Assembly (NCBI RefSeq): GCF_003989745.1 | Contig: NZ_RZGS01000001.1 | Span: 1-64,000, forward strand | From: Legionella septentrionalis | GTDB taxonomy: Bacteria > Pseudomonadota > Gammaproteobacteria > Legionellales > Legionellaceae | Length of the DNA: 64,000 nt | Direction: 5' to 3' | In this document: piece after piece, positions 18,689 through 28,538 of the stretch | How the letters are laid out: each line of letters starts with the position of its first letter | Position numbering within the stretch: the first letter of the stretch is position 1 | The notes under the pieces: generated by a model | What the model was told of the DNA's origin: nothing | The model's database searches: none | The model's input: only the letters and a program-made list of their open reading frames with translations | Program-made: the position numbers and the translations under genes

Positions 18689-18897
18689 GATGAAATTAGC
18701 GTGGAATTACAAAGCCAAGCCCCGCATTATCGCTACATAACTTGCAAGATGCAAATCTCACGGCAGGAGTGGCTTAACGGTTTGCAAGGTCAAGCGGCCG
18801 CTGCATATCGTTTGAATACCCCCTATTGTGATGCAGGAATTGCAGATACGCTTTATTGCAGTGTACCATTAAACCAGATTCAACCGGTGAGATAACC

Positions 18898-19494
18898 ATG
18901 AAAAAAATGGTTTTTATCCTTTTATTGTTGTGCTTTTCTTCCTATGCAGCGGGCAATTATCAGGATGGCGAAGCTAAAGCCGCCGCATGCGTGGCTTGCC
19001 ACGGCGCGAAAGGCATCAGCACCAATCCGCAATGGCCAAGTCTGGCAGGCCAGCATGCTGGTTATTTAGCTAAACAATTACGTGATTATAAACAGGCTTC
19101 CACGCGTAATTCGCCCATCATGGCGCCTATAGTAGCCAAATTAAGCGACCAAGACATTGAGGATCTGGCTGTTTATTATTCCAAGCTGCCTTTGCCGGAA
19201 GGACAGACTCCACAGCGCTTTATTGCCCGCGGCGAGCAGTTATACCGCGGCGGTGATTTTAAAAGTCATATCACGGCATGCATTGCTTGCCACGGACCGC
19301 GGGGCACTGGTAATGCGCAAGCTGGCTTCCCAGTACTCTCTGGACAACAAGCCGTGTATACTATGCAACAATTGCAAGCTTTTAAAGACAATCAGCGCAG
19401 TAATGATTTCAATGAAATCATGCGCGATATCAGCGTGCGTATGAGTAAAGAAGATATGGAAGCAGTCGCATATTATGTCGCGGGATTACATTAA
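18898..19494 (+). CDS. Cytochrome c4 (dihaem, periplasmic)
   Basis: A 198-aa secreted cytochrome. The signal peptide (MKKMVFILLLLCFSSYAAG) is followed by two class I haem domains with CVACH (residues 31-35) and CIACH, each with a downstream Met-bearing segment (SPIMAPIV and FNEIMRDIS). Cytochromes c4 pass electrons to terminal oxidases at the inner membrane. The start is set at 18,898; the frame opens earlier at 18,856 without a signal peptide. The next gene, dsbA, follows 17 bases after the stop, as in other gammaproteobacteria. Confidence 0.93.
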   Translation: MKKMVFILLLLCFSSYAAGNYQDGEAKAAACVACHGAKGISTNPQWPSLAGQHAGYLAKQLRDYKQASTRNSPIMAPIVAKLSDQDIEDLAVYYSKLPLPEGQTPQRFIARGEQLYRGGDFKSHITACIACHGPRGTGNAQAGFPVLSGQQAVYTMQQLQAFKDNQRSNDFNEIMRDISVRMSKEDMEAVAYYVAGLH

Positions 19495-19511
19495 AAAACC
19501 AAGGTGTGTGT

Positions 19512-20147
19512 ATGTTTAAATATTTTATTGCATTCATTTTAATAATCCTTATGCCAGTCAGTGCATTGGCTGAACCCTTCACAGAAGGCACGGATTACAC
19601 GGTTATTGCCAGTAACAGTACAACGCAAAACCCAAAAGCCGTACCGGTTACTGAATTTTTCAGTTATGGTTGCCCTTGGTGTTATCGCCTGGAAGCGCCT
19701 TTAATGAAATGGGTAGAACAGCAAGGAAATAAAATTTCCTACCATAAAGTTCCCGTTATTTTTAATAAAAACTGGGAGTATTATGCAAAAGCTTACTATA
19801 CTGCCGAAGCACTGGGCATGGGGAACCAACTTACACCCGTATTATTTAAAGCCATTCTGAAAGACAAGTTGCCATTAAGCAGCAACCAGGCTATGGTAGA
19901 TTTTTTTACAAGCCAGGGAATGGATGCGGAAATTATCCGCAGTGCGTTCTATCATTCGCCCAATATTGATATGGAAATTAGCAACAGCAAAAAAATGATG
20001 GGGCTTTACCAAATCAATGCCGTCCCCGCTGTCCTGGTAAATAATCAATATAAAACGGATTTGCAATTGGCAAAAACCGAAGAGCGTTTTTTTGCCATAC
20101 TCGACTTCCTGGTTGATAAAGCCAAGCAAAATAAGCCATCCGCTTAA
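19512..20147 (+). CDS. dsbA: Thiol:disulfide interchange protein DsbA
   Basis: A 211-aa periplasmic oxidoreductase that puts disulfides into exported proteins. The signal peptide ends at ALA-EPF, the redox site is C54-P-W-C57 (rather than CPHC of E. coli) in EFFSYGCPWCYRLE, and the cis-proline loop is NAVPAVLV. The start follows AAGG with a seven-base spacing; a GTG two codons earlier is less likely. It sits in one transcription unit with cytochrome c4. Confidence 0.93.
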   Translation: MFKYFIAFILIILMPVSALAEPFTEGTDYTVIASNSTTQNPKAVPVTEFFSYGCPWCYRLEAPLMKWVEQQGNKISYHKVPVIFNKNWEYYAKAYYTAEALGMGNQLTPVLFKAILKDKLPLSSNQAMVDFFTSQGMDAEIIRSAFYHSPNIDMEISNSKKMMGLYQINAVPAVLVNNQYKTDLQLAKTEERFFAILDFLVDKAKQNKPSA

Positions 20148-20154
20148 TTTGCCA

Positions 20155-20186
20155 CATGCTGCAGCGCTATAATAAGCTGCAGCATG
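20155..20186. terminator. Shared 11-bp hairpin between convergent genes
   Basis: CATGCTGCAGC (20155-20165) and GCTGCAGCATG (20176-20186) form a perfect inverted repeat around a ten-base loop. It lies between the convergent dsbA and the 360-aa gene and probably acts as a bidirectional terminator. Its right arm is inside the last codons of the 360-aa gene, including those for the Cys-Cys motif. Confidence 0.7.
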
Positions 20187-21249
20187 AAGCTTCCTGCTTT
20201 TGTTCCTGCCCGCAAATTATGCGTAAACTATCCGATAGGGAAAGGGAAACATCGTCTTCCACGGGTTTATAAAACGTTAAACTATTGCGGCTGCGTTGCG
20301 TTGCCGTGTGTTTTAAAAAATGTTTGGCAGCATGAATTACCAGCTGGGCAGGGATGCTCATTGCAGGAAATTGCACGGTAATTTCTTCATTTTCTTCGAT
20401 CAATCTGTATTCATATTCATAGTTCATAAATATATCCAAGACGCTTTGCTCAACCGGGATACCATTATTCAAATCATGCTCAGTTAATTCTGAAGTAATA
20501 ATTTCGGTTGCTTGCTGTTTATCTTTTACCAAATTGGAACTCAAAATAATTAAATCCCTGGCAGCGTCGAGATAAATACAACGATAATCTTCTACGCAAA
20601 TTCTTTTTACTGATATCCCAGGTAAATGCTTCGCCAGGGCAACTGCAAGATAGGGAGCCTTGGTTGCATTACTCTTCACGGTTGCTTTCTGCACGACAAA
20701 GACATCAATAACATCCTGTTTTATCAGTTCTACAAAACCCATTAATGAATCACCTTCAGACATGACGACTGCATGGTAGAGGGCAAATTCATTTTTCAAG
20801 CGGGCAAAAACAGCCTGACATGGACCAAAATCACTAGAATAAAGCAGGCGCCCCCGATTGGAATGAGCTATCCCTACACGAATGCCACGGTTAAATTTTT
20901 CATAACGGATGGTAGCAATCAAGGCAGAACGAAGTGTATCAAAATGCGCGGATATAATTTCCTCAATGTTAGCCTTGGACAAACGCTCCAAGACAGTAAG
21001 AAACGTTTTATCAGCGAATTGTTCCGGCTTCAAAAAAGCGGGCTGGACTGCATGATTGTAATGTACAAGCTGCCATGATTCTTTTTTTAACAATACGAAT
21101 GAGTTGGGATAAGGTTCTTGCGGCAGGGCCTCGCAAATAAAAAAATCGCGCGCTGCAGGCTTTTTTATTGAAATTTGGGCACACGTGTAGAAACTATTGT
21201 TTTTTTCTTCCTTTGGCCCAATAAGGTCATGATTACCGTCACTAATCAC
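20167..21249 (-). CDS. Unrecognised 360-aa protein ending in a CAAX-like motif (candidate effector)
   Basis: A soluble protein without signal peptide or recognised domain. The striking feature is the C-terminus, SCCSLL: Cys at the fourth-last position, then Ser, Leu, Leu, which fits a eukaryotic CAAX prenylation box with X = Leu (geranylgeranyl type). Several Legionella Dot/Icm effectors use such boxes to be lipidated by host enzymes. The body has mixed alpha/beta character (for example ALIATIRYEKFNRGIRVGIA and DVIDVFVVQKA). Codons for the tail overlap the terminator hairpin, so the coding sequence runs through it. Membrane-targeted effector is an inference from the tail alone. Confidence 0.55.
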   Translation of the reverse strand: MISDGNHDLIGPKEEKNNSFYTCAQISIKKPAARDFFICEALPQEPYPNSFVLLKKESWQLVHYNHAVQPAFLKPEQFADKTFLTVLERLSKANIEEIISAHFDTLRSALIATIRYEKFNRGIRVGIAHSNRGRLLYSSDFGPCQAVFARLKNEFALYHAVVMSEGDSLMGFVELIKQDVIDVFVVQKATVKSNATKAPYLAVALAKHLPGISVKRICVEDYRCIYLDAARDLIILSSNLVKDKQQATEIITSELTEHDLNNGIPVEQSVLDIFMNYEYEYRLIEENEEITVQFPAMSIPAQLVIHAAKHFLKHTATQRSRNSLTFYKPVEDDVSLSLSDSLRIICGQEQKQEASCCSLL

Positions 21250-21307
21250 TCAATAGCCCCATTACAAATAGCGTTATTGTAACATTAATAAGCTAGTTGA
21301 GAAATAA

Positions 21308-22609
21308 TCAACCTGAATAAAATCCTGGATTTTCCAAACTTAAAATTCCCGTGTTGAAATCATAAGCAAAAAGTTCGGCGTAACGCCCCCAATCAATCAT
21401 GGTCCGCAACACTCTGTCCGCTTCTTTCTCACTTAAATAATCTTCAAGTTTGCTTAAAAACCGTTCTTCAGAAACACGGTGGCCACTTTTTTCATCCAGA
21501 ATTTTGCAAATGTAACGGGCCAGCGGCACTTTTTCCAACAAGCTTTGCGCGAACAAGCGCTTGCGTTCTTGTAAATCGGCTTCCGAAAATTCTTTGCCCA
21601 ATTCGGTAAGTTGGATATCCCCTTCCAAAATTCTGGCAAAACCCAATACTTCCAGCGTTTCCAGGATTGGGAATAAATCATCCACATTCATCATCAATTC
21701 ATCGGATAACTCAGGCAAGTCAATGCGGTCTTTAAAGGACTTAATCGTTTCAATCAATCCTGACAATTCCGAAGGCTCCACATCCGGTAATCGATATCCC
21801 AAACCGATGTGACGCTCGCGCAAGGCATGCCTTGTTTTGCCTTTTGGCCCGGTCGTCATCAAGGTATAAATGCGATCGACCAAAGTACGGAATTCATGAG
21901 TTTCGGCATCGCGTGGGTGTGGCAAGGGAACCGAGAGTTCTGCACGTATATAGCCCGGATCACTGCCTAAAATGACAATACGGTCTGCCAGCATGATGGC
22001 TTCTTCAATATTATGGGTAACTAATAAAATACCATTGGTGTTAGTCTTTTTTTCTTGCCACAATTCCAATAAATCCGATTTCAAATTTTCGGCAGTCAAC
22101 ACGTCCAGGGCGGAAAACGGTTCATCCATCAATAAAACATCCGGATTAATTACCAAAGCGCGCGCAAAACCAACCCGCTGCCGCATGCCGCCGGATAATT
22201 CTTTCGGGAAAGCGGATTCAAATCCATCAAGCCCAATAATATCAATGGCTTCAATGGCACGGCGGCGCCGTTCTTCCCTTGGGATCCCTTGCGCTTCCAA
22301 ACCCAATTCCACATTTTCCAGTACCGTCAGCCAAGGCATTAAGGCAAATGATTGAAATACCATGGCAATACCGGGCACAGGTTTGACAACAGGATACCCG
22401 CGATAGGATACCCTGCCGCTGGTTGGGGAAATAAGGCCGGCGATAATGCGCAACAAAGTGGATTTACCAGAGCCCGATTTCCCAAGCAAAGCCACAATTT
22501 CACCTTCATGTAATTCAAAATTGATGTCTTTAAGCACCAATAAATCCTGGATGGCAGCTTTTTTAAACGCCTTGCTCAGATTTTCAATTGCAATAATAGT
22601 TTCGGGCAT
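21308..22609 (-). CDS. ABC transporter ATPase, nitrate/sulfonate-type with C-terminal AAA-associated domain
   Basis: A 433-aa ATP-binding subunit. The first 250 residues are a standard ABC domain of the SsuB/TauB/NrtD type: Walker A GKSGSGKST, signature LSGGMRQRVGFARAL, Walker B LLMDEPFSALD and an H-loop in LLVTHNIEEA. The extra C-terminal 160 residues (from about PSELSGLIETIKSF) are the AAA-associated domain seen on some such ATPases. The start is placed at 22,609 (MPETIIAIEN); a TTG frame start at 22,621 would overlap the permease stop. It is coupled to the fused permease just upstream. No substrate-binding protein is encoded nearby. Confidence 0.88.
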   Translation of the reverse strand: MPETIIAIENLSKAFKKAAIQDLLVLKDINFELHEGEIVALLGKSGSGKSTLLRIIAGLISPTSGRVSYRGYPVVKPVPGIAMVFQSFALMPWLTVLENVELGLEAQGIPREERRRRAIEAIDIIGLDGFESAFPKELSGGMRQRVGFARALVINPDVLLMDEPFSALDVLTAENLKSDLLELWQEKKTNTNGILLVTHNIEEAIMLADRIVILGSDPGYIRAELSVPLPHPRDAETHEFRTLVDRIYTLMTTGPKGKTRHALRERHIGLGYRLPDVEPSELSGLIETIKSFKDRIDLPELSDELMMNVDDLFPILETLEVLGFARILEGDIQLTELGKEFSEADLQERKRLFAQSLLEKVPLARYICKILDEKSGHRVSEERFLSKLEDYLSEKEADRVLRTMIDWGRYAELFAYDFNTGILSLENPGFYSG

Positions 22610-22617
22610 GAAGCTTC

Positions 22618-24357
22618 TCAATAAATATTAAAACGTTCCTGCGCCAAACGGTAAAGCGGGCGCCAAAGAATATGATTAAAGAATAATACATAAAGACACA
22701 TCATTGCGGTACCTAAGGCAATTTTAGGGAAATCCCCTGCAAGCGTGCTGGCTTGGATGTATTCGCCAAGCCCGGTGGCTTTCAGCGTTGTATTTCCCCA
22801 GCTTACCAGTTCGGCAACGATACTGGCATTCCAGGCCCCGCCTGCGGCAGTAATTGCCCCGGTAATATAAAAAGGAAATATGCCCGGCAATGCCAGGCGC
22901 CGCCACCATTGCCAGCCTGTTACACCGAAATTATCTGCAGCCAAACATAAGTCCCGTGGAATCATGGACGCGCCCGCAATCACGTTGAATAAAATGTACC
23001 ACTGCGTGCCTAAAATCATAAGCGGCGTTATCCATATTTCTACATTTAAATGGAAACGCACAATGGCAATGACGAATAATGGATAAAAAAGGTTGGCTGG
23101 AAACGCTGCCACGAATTGAATCACAGGTTGTATTTTTTGCGCTACCCGTGGTCGCAATCCTATCCAAACGCCCACCGGAATCCAAACCAGCGAACTTAAA
23201 ATAATGAGGACAATAACCCGTATTGCCGTAATAGCCCCTAAAAAAAACACATGGAAAATTTCGCTGGCCAAAAGTTCTGCCAAAATAAATTTCAATAACA
23301 AATAACCGCCAGTAAGCACCCCGATGAGCACCAAGCCATTCCATATCCAATCCATGTGGCGCTGCCGGGTATAATCTACCTCCTTAGCCAATTTCGGCCC
23401 GGTTTTTTTAATCCATGGCGGATTTACAAACCAGTCTTTCAAGAAACGGCCGCCATGGCCAAACCGCTTCATTAAACGGCTGCTGCGCATCCAGTCTACC
23501 AACCAGGACTGGTATTCATCCTCATCCGGGGATTGCTCCATTTTAAATTTTTCCGACCAGGCAATCAGGGGGCGAAATAATATTTGGTCGTAAAGAAAGA
23601 TAACAAATACCATGGTTAAAATAGCGTAACCTACTGCATGTAAATCGCGCTGCTCAATGGCTAAGGCAATGTATGAACCTATGCCAGGCAAGCGGATATC
23701 CTGATGCGCCACGACAATGGCTTCCGATAAAACCACAAAAAACCAGCTGGCTGACATGGAAATCATCATATTCCATAACAAGCCTGACATGGAATAAGGT
23801 ACTTCGACTTTCCAAAAACGCTGCCAGGAGGACAATTGAAACATGTCGGAAGCTTCGCGCAAATCATGTGGCACCATTTTCAGCGATTGGTAGAAACCAA
23901 ACGTCATATTCCACACTTGGGCGGTGAAAATTACAAAAATGGCAGCGCATTCCGGGCCCAGCAAACTGCCGGGAAAAAGATGGATAAAACCGGTAATCGT
24001 TATTGCCAGGAAACTTAATACCGGCACCGACTGTAAAATATCAATAGCAGGGATGATAAGTTGCTCCGCACGGCGGCTTTTGGCGGCCAATGTACCGATC
24101 ACAAACGTAAAAAAGAGTGAGAAAATCAAGGCAATAAACATGCGTAACACGGTCCGCAATGCATAGAAAGGCAATTTGGCAGGATCCAGTGAAATGGGAA
24201 GTGGTTTGCCGATTTCATAAGGGGTTGCCATTTGGTTGGCAGCCCAGGCCAGGAAGAAGAGTACAGAAAAAATCAGGATAAGCAGCAATAAATCCCAACG
24301 GTTGATGTAGCGGCTGACATTCTCACGATTGGCAAAATAAAAACGATTATTAATCAC
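22618..24357 (-). CDS. Fused double permease of a nitrate/sulfonate/bicarbonate-type ABC importer
   Basis: A 579-aa inner membrane protein made of two BPD_transp_1 permease domains in tandem (about residues 65-260 and 365-570). Each has the cytoplasmic EAA-type loop that docks on the ATPase: DLREASDMFQLSSWQRFWKV in the first and DLCLAADNFGVTGWQWWRR in the second. Fusing the two permease halves makes a complete channel from one gene. The substrate is unknown; the binding protein must be encoded elsewhere. Proteins of this layout occur in Legionella relatives. Confidence 0.85.
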   Translation of the reverse strand: MINNRFYFANRENVSRYINRWDLLLLILIFSVLFFLAWAANQMATPYEIGKPLPISLDPAKLPFYALRTVLRMFIALIFSLFFTFVIGTLAAKSRRAEQLIIPAIDILQSVPVLSFLAITITGFIHLFPGSLLGPECAAIFVIFTAQVWNMTFGFYQSLKMVPHDLREASDMFQLSSWQRFWKVEVPYSMSGLLWNMMISMSASWFFVVLSEAIVVAHQDIRLPGIGSYIALAIEQRDLHAVGYAILTMVFVIFLYDQILFRPLIAWSEKFKMEQSPDEDEYQSWLVDWMRSSRLMKRFGHGGRFLKDWFVNPPWIKKTGPKLAKEVDYTRQRHMDWIWNGLVLIGVLTGGYLLLKFILAELLASEIFHVFFLGAITAIRVIVLIILSSLVWIPVGVWIGLRPRVAQKIQPVIQFVAAFPANLFYPLFVIAIVRFHLNVEIWITPLMILGTQWYILFNVIAGASMIPRDLCLAADNFGVTGWQWWRRLALPGIFPFYITGAITAAGGAWNASIVAELVSWGNTTLKATGLGEYIQASTLAGDFPKIALGTAMMCLYVLFFNHILWRPLYRLAQERFNIY

Positions 24358-24689
24358 AAGCCTCTCCTCACGCCAGCCTTTCGGGCTTTAAGCCCTTGTT
24401 CATCAAAGCATTTTTACAATACCTTAAGAGTAAATCCAACGATGTATTCTAACATAAGTTGTTTAAAAATCATGCTCCGTTTTGTCAGGGAATGAAAGAT
24501 AACAAAAAATTCACTGTAAGCAAAATTTAATCATGGGCGTTTGCACGAGAAAAAAATTTTTTGGTCCAGACTGCATGATGTAACTGTTAAACCCAAGGTC
24601 TGCAGCATTTAGCCGCGGACCTTGAATTCAGAGCCAATACATACATAAACAAGCGTTTCCAAACGGAAGCAGGCCCTGTCACTAGCATC
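24358..24689. other. Intergenic region between the permease and catalase genes
   Basis: 332 bases without a convincing gene. It should contain the promoter of the ABC importer operon near its left end and the catalase terminator hairpin near 24,595-24,623. No other structure stands out. Confidence 0.6.
24595..24623 (-). terminator. Hairpin downstream of the catalase gene
   Basis: AAGGTC at 24595-24600 pairs with GACCTT at 24618-24623 and pairing extends inward through G-C steps (TGC/GCG). On the minus strand the stem is followed by GGGTTTAAC, a weak T-tract. It probably ends catalase transcription. Confidence 0.45.
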
Positions 24690-26783
24690 TTAAATCTTCA
24701 CATGATTAGCTCTTGCCCAAAACCTCAACTGGCGGCATTCTTTAATAAATGATGCAACAGCAGATGCAGAGCTGAAAGGAATCAACCCTTTGTCTAATTT
24801 CACCAGAGGGTTTTTGCTAAGAACAGGTTCTAAATCTGCATTAAAGCCAATGAATTTAAAATTGGCATAAGCGTCCAAAATAAATTCATTTACCTTAATC
24901 TCGTTTAATATGGGATCGTCTTTTGCCACTAATAAGACAATTGCATCAAATAAAACAGCCGGCGCCCCGCCTATTTTTTCGTGCGCGGCAACAACAGTCC
25001 CATCGTTTAAAGTAACGCCGCTAATCGTTGGGCAAACGATGGTGTAAGTCGCTTTTTCTTTTTGTATTTTTTGGATTAATGCATTGAACAATGTGGCGTC
25101 AGCACTTTCCCCAAGCAAAATGCCTATATGGCGGCCTGCCAAAATTTGCGGATTATTGGCTAATATGCTTAATTTAGGCGAAGCTGGAAGTTCCAAGGTA
25201 GGTTTAGCTGCCTGGCAAGGTTTAGGGAGTTCTTTTAAGCCCAAACCATTTTTTACACCTAGAGCCAATTCTTTATCTATGTTTAACAAATGCGCGACCA
25301 CGCGGATGCGGATTTTCTCATTTTCTACTTTACTCAATTCAAAAACGAGAGCATTTTTGATGTGATTTTTTTCTATGTCATTTTGGCTAATGTAAAATTG
25401 CCGCGCCTGGCTATAATGATCGGCAAACTTTTCAGGCCTAATCCGCAATTTATTATCCTCAATGAATTGGGGGTAGGTTTTAAAACCTGACGTGGTGTTT
25501 TCAGCCGGTCCTTCATGCAGGGAATTGGGATTATAATTAATCCTGCCTTTAGGGTTATAAAAAGCCATATGCCCGTCTTGTTGAAAATTTGCAAACGGGC
25601 ATTTAGGGGCATTGATAGGCAAGTGCGTGAAGTTAGGGCTGCCCAACCGCTTCAATTGGGTATCGAGATACGAAAAATTTCTTCCTTGCAGCAATGGATC
25701 ATTTGTAAAATCAATACCCGGCACTATGTTTTGGGTGCAAAACGCGACTTGTTCTGTCTCTGCAAAGAAATTGTCCACGCATTTATTTAATACGAGACGT
25801 CCGACAATGCGGATAGATATCTCTTCTTCCGGAATTAATTTTGTTGAATCCAGTACATCAAAGGGAAATTTTTCACAAAATTGCTCATCGAATATCTGTA
25901 AGCCTAACTCCCACTCCGGGAAATTCCCACTGTTAATCGCATTCCACAAATCGCGGCGATGATAGTCTGGGTCGGCGCCATTAATCTTGACTGCCTCGTC
26001 CCAAGTAACGGATTGTAAGCCTAATTTAGGTTTCCAATGGAATTTTACAAAACTGGATTTTCCCTTTTTATTAATCATGCGAAAGGTATGTACGCCAAAA
26101 CCTTCCATGAACCTAAACGAGCGGGGGATTGCCCTGTCAGACATAATCCACATGACCATGTGCATGCTTTCCGGGGTCAAGGAAATAAAATCCCAAAAAT
26201 TGTCATGAGCTGTTTGCGCCTGGGGGAAACCGCGATCTGGCTCATCTTTTGCCGCATGGATGACATCGGGGAATTTGATGGGATCTTGAATAAAAAATAC
26301 CGGGATATTGTTTCCTACAAGATCCCAATTACCCTCTTGGGTATATAGTTTAACTGCAAAACCCCTAACGTCCCTGGCTAAATCGACCGAGCCTTTATTT
26401 CCCGCTACCGTAGAAAAACGGACGAAAGCGGGCGTTATCTCCCCGGCTTTTTGAAAAAGATGTGCCGAAGTGATATCAGATAAAGTATCATAATTTTCAA
26501 AAAATCCATGCACGCCAAATCCACGCGCATGCACGACACGCTCTGGTATACGCTCATGATCAAAGTGAAAAATCTTTTCACGGAAAATAAAATCTTCCAT
26601 TAAAGCCGGGCCATTGCCGCCAACCCTTAACGTATTTTGATCATCAAAAACAGGTACCCCTTGCTGCGTTGTCAAAGATGCGGTGTCTTTATCCATTATC
26701 CTATGCGTCTCCCCGCCAATTCCTTGCAGCAGGGTTTCATCATCAAGATTTATTTTTTTGTACAAATCCTTTAAATCAGCCAT
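24690..26783 (-). CDS. katE: Large-subunit (clade II) catalase, KatE/HPII type
   Basis: A 697-aa haem catalase that removes hydrogen peroxide. The catalytic histidine is in [15 protein letters not shown], the distal Asn in [20 protein letters not shown] and the core is followed by a class I glutamine-amidotransferase-like flavodoxin domain (from about residue 530, [14 protein letters not shown]), the hallmark of large catalases. No signal peptide, so cytoplasmic. Slightly shorter than E. coli HPII (753 aa) at the N-terminus. It lies about 80 bases downstream of a hemerythrin gene on the same strand, which may link it to oxygen or peroxide stress. Confidence 0.93.
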   Translation of the reverse strand: MADLKDLYKKINLDDETLLQGIGGETHRIMDKDTASLTTQQGVPVFDDQNTLRVGGNGPALMEDFIFREKIFHFDHERIPERVVHARGFGVHGFFENYDTLSDITSAHLFQKAGEITPAFVRFSTVAGNKGSVDLARDVRGFAVKLYTQEGNWDLVGNNIPVFFIQDPIKFPDVIHAAKDEPDRGFPQAQTAHDNFWDFISLTPESMHMVMWIMSDRAIPRSFRFMEGFGVHTFRMINKKGKSSFVKFHWKPKLGLQSVTWDEAVKINGADPDYHRRDLWNAINSGNFPEWELGLQIFDEQFCEKFPFDVLDSTKLIPEEEISIRIVGRLVLNKCVDNFFAETEQVAFCTQNIVPGIDFTNDPLLQGRNFSYLDTQLKRLGSPNFTHLPINAPKCPFANFQQDGHMAFYNPKGRINYNPNSLHEGPAENTTSGFKTYPQFIEDNKLRIRPEKFADHYSQARQFYISQNDIEKNHIKNALVFELSKVENEKIRIRVVAHLLNIDKELALGVKNGLGLKELPKPCQAAKPTLELPASPKLSILANNPQILAGRHIGILLGESADATLFNALIQKIQKEKATYTIVCPTISGVTLNDGTVVAAHEKIGGAPAVLFDAIVLLVAKDDPILNEIKVNEFILDAYANFKFIGFNADLEPVLSKNPLVKLDKGLIPFSSASAVASFIKECRQLRFWARANHVKI

Positions 26784-26862
26784 AAAATATCCTTATTCAA
26801 TTTAAGATGCTGCATTCTCGTTAGCAGCGACAAGCTTTAGCATATTTGCAGTCGCAGCTACT

Positions 26863-27291
26863 TTATCCTACGTGCTCTTTTTTAAATATCCTCATTTCCT
26901 TCCCAATTTCCAGGAGAACTTCTTCATCGAGCAATTTTTTTACTTGTGGGAAAAGTTCTTCTTCCTCTTCCGTTGCATGGTGATCAACATCTTCCCTCAA
27001 CTGCTGAAAATGCTTTTTCCAGGCTTCTTCCGTTTTAAGCTTATTTATCTTTTCTATAGATTGCTCGGCATGCCGTTCTTCTTTAAGCAAATGCTTCACC
27101 ATGTCTGGTAATTCATCCTTAAAATGAGGATACCAGACTGTCTGCTCCATCTTCTCATGACGAATGAGAGTCTGGGCAAGCTCATCAAATAACTTTAACT
27201 GGGTTTCAAAGCGATGGGAGGGGTCAATAATATCGGCAAACATTTTTCGCGCGTGCTGGTGTTCCTGAATTAAAAAGTCAATGGCGTTCAT
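26863..27291 (-). CDS. Hemerythrin HHE cation-binding protein
   Basis: A 142-aa four-helix bundle with histidine and glutamate ligands at the expected places: FLIQEHQHARKMFAD, HEKMEQTVWYPHF, EERHAEQS and DVDHHATEEEEELFPQ. Proteins of this type bind a di-iron site and are linked to oxygen or nitrosative stress sensing or repair. It is the first gene upstream of katE on the same strand, with an intergenic gap of about 80 bases, so the two may be co-expressed. Confidence 0.88.
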   Translation of the reverse strand: MNAIDFLIQEHQHARKMFADIIDPSHRFETQLKLFDELAQTLIRHEKMEQTVWYPHFKDELPDMVKHLLKEERHAEQSIEKINKLKTEEAWKKHFQQLREDVDHHATEEEEELFPQVKKLLDEEVLLEIGKEMRIFKKEHVG

Positions 27292-27591
27292 TTATCGTCC
27301 TTAATCATGTTAAAAAACCCATAATAGAGTTAAGACGTCTTCCCTGAACAAATCAAATAGGGCTGCAACTATAAATAACCTGGCCTGCCTGGTTCATTTT
27401 CTGCCCGGCAATAGTTGAAAATATAAATGCCTGCAAGTTAATTTATTTTGTCCAGCCAATTAATCCCCAAAAAACAGGAAGGAATTATTTCAAGAATATT
27501 GCGCACAATGCATGCTTTTCCTTGCCTGCGCCATTTGCCTTGCATATGATTAAGCTTTTGTTTTTATAAGTAATTACAACTTGGATGCATA
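27292..27591. other. Divergent promoter region, hemerythrin and MOMP-like genes
   Basis: About 300 bases with no coding signal. It should hold back-to-back promoters for the hemerythrin (left) and the outer membrane protein (right). The right half is AT-rich. No clear operator repeats were seen. Confidence 0.5.
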
Positions 27592-28512
27592 ATGAGATTT
27601 AATATAAGCTGCATGGCTATTCTTTTTTCTATAAGCGCAACGGTTGCAGCAGGCACTACTGGGGGCGCCTGTGTCGCGGGTAACGTCGCAACTCCTTGTG
27701 TTGAAAACAAATGGGATCTAGGTATTCAAGCTTTATATTTACAACCTTTGTACTCAGATTCCTATAGTTATTTCGGTTCATTTGTTGATGCCGGCGGCAA
27801 CCGACTTTATAACCCCGAGCGCCCCCGACATGCCTGGGCTTTTAATTTACAAGGAGCTTACCATTTCGAAGCTGGCCGGGATTTGCAACTCAGTTGGTAT
27901 CATTATGATAAATCCTACGGCAAGCAATATCTTACCGGAGACACTACTACTCCCAGCATTGACGCGGCAAATTTCCATCCCCGCTGGGATGCAGTAAACC
28001 TTGAGTTCGGGCAAATGCTGCAATTGCACGTGAAGAAATACATACGCTTTCATGGCGGAATACAATATACCCAGATTAAAATCACGCAAAACAATGTGAG
28101 CACCCTTGGGGAGCCCACTATGCAAAAGGATACATTAAAATTTAGCGGCGCCGGGCCACGCATTGGTTTGGATTTAGCTTATGACGTATTACCAGCTTTT
28201 GCTGTTTACGCGAAAGGAGGCTCATCCTTATTGCTAGGCACCAACAAATTTGCCCGCTCCCTCACGGTTGCAGAGGTTACGGGAAGCGCCACAGGCCGAC
28301 AAACCAGCTTGGTCCCGGAATTGGAAGGCAGCCTGGGTATGCAATATGCACATCTCTTCACCCATGGGACGCTGGAACTGACACTCGGCTATTTGTGGAT
28401 CACTTATTTTAATGCCTTGCAAATTGGCCATGTAAATGAAGACCAAATAGATGAAACGAGCTTTTCACCGCAAGGGCCTTTTGTGGGAGTAAAATGGAGA
28501 GGCGGTAATTAA
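27592..28512 (+). CDS. Legionella-type major outer membrane protein (MOMP family)
   Basis: A 306-aa secreted beta-barrel. A signal peptide (MRFNISCMAILFSISATVAAG) precedes GGACVAGNVATPCVENKWDL, matching the Cys-containing start of Legionella OmpS-type proteins, and the body consists of alternating amphipathic strands ending in an aromatic-rich region (GPFVGVKWRGGN). Members are porins and adhesins, disulfide cross-linked in Legionella. A DsbA of the CPWC type encoded at 19,512 could serve such disulfides. It leads a run of secreted or envelope genes on the same strand. Confidence 0.83.
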   Translation: MRFNISCMAILFSISATVAAGTTGGACVAGNVATPCVENKWDLGIQALYLQPLYSDSYSYFGSFVDAGGNRLYNPERPRHAWAFNLQGAYHFEAGRDLQLSWYHYDKSYGKQYLTGDTTTPSIDAANFHPRWDAVNLEFGQMLQLHVKKYIRFHGGIQYTQIKITQNNVSTLGEPTMQKDTLKFSGAGPRIGLDLAYDVLPAFAVYAKGGSSLLLGTNKFARSLTVAEVTGSATGRQTSLVPELEGSLGMQYAHLFTHGTLELTLGYLWITYFNALQIGHVNEDQIDETSFSPQGPFVGVKWRGGN

Positions 28513-28538
28513 AATGGCTTATGGTCTGGAGATACTTC

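Noticed and set aside
18632-18895. 87-aa frame between engB and cytochrome c4
   Set aside because: It starts inside engB on the other strand, has no ribosome site and no domain; it looks like chance coding in a promoter region.
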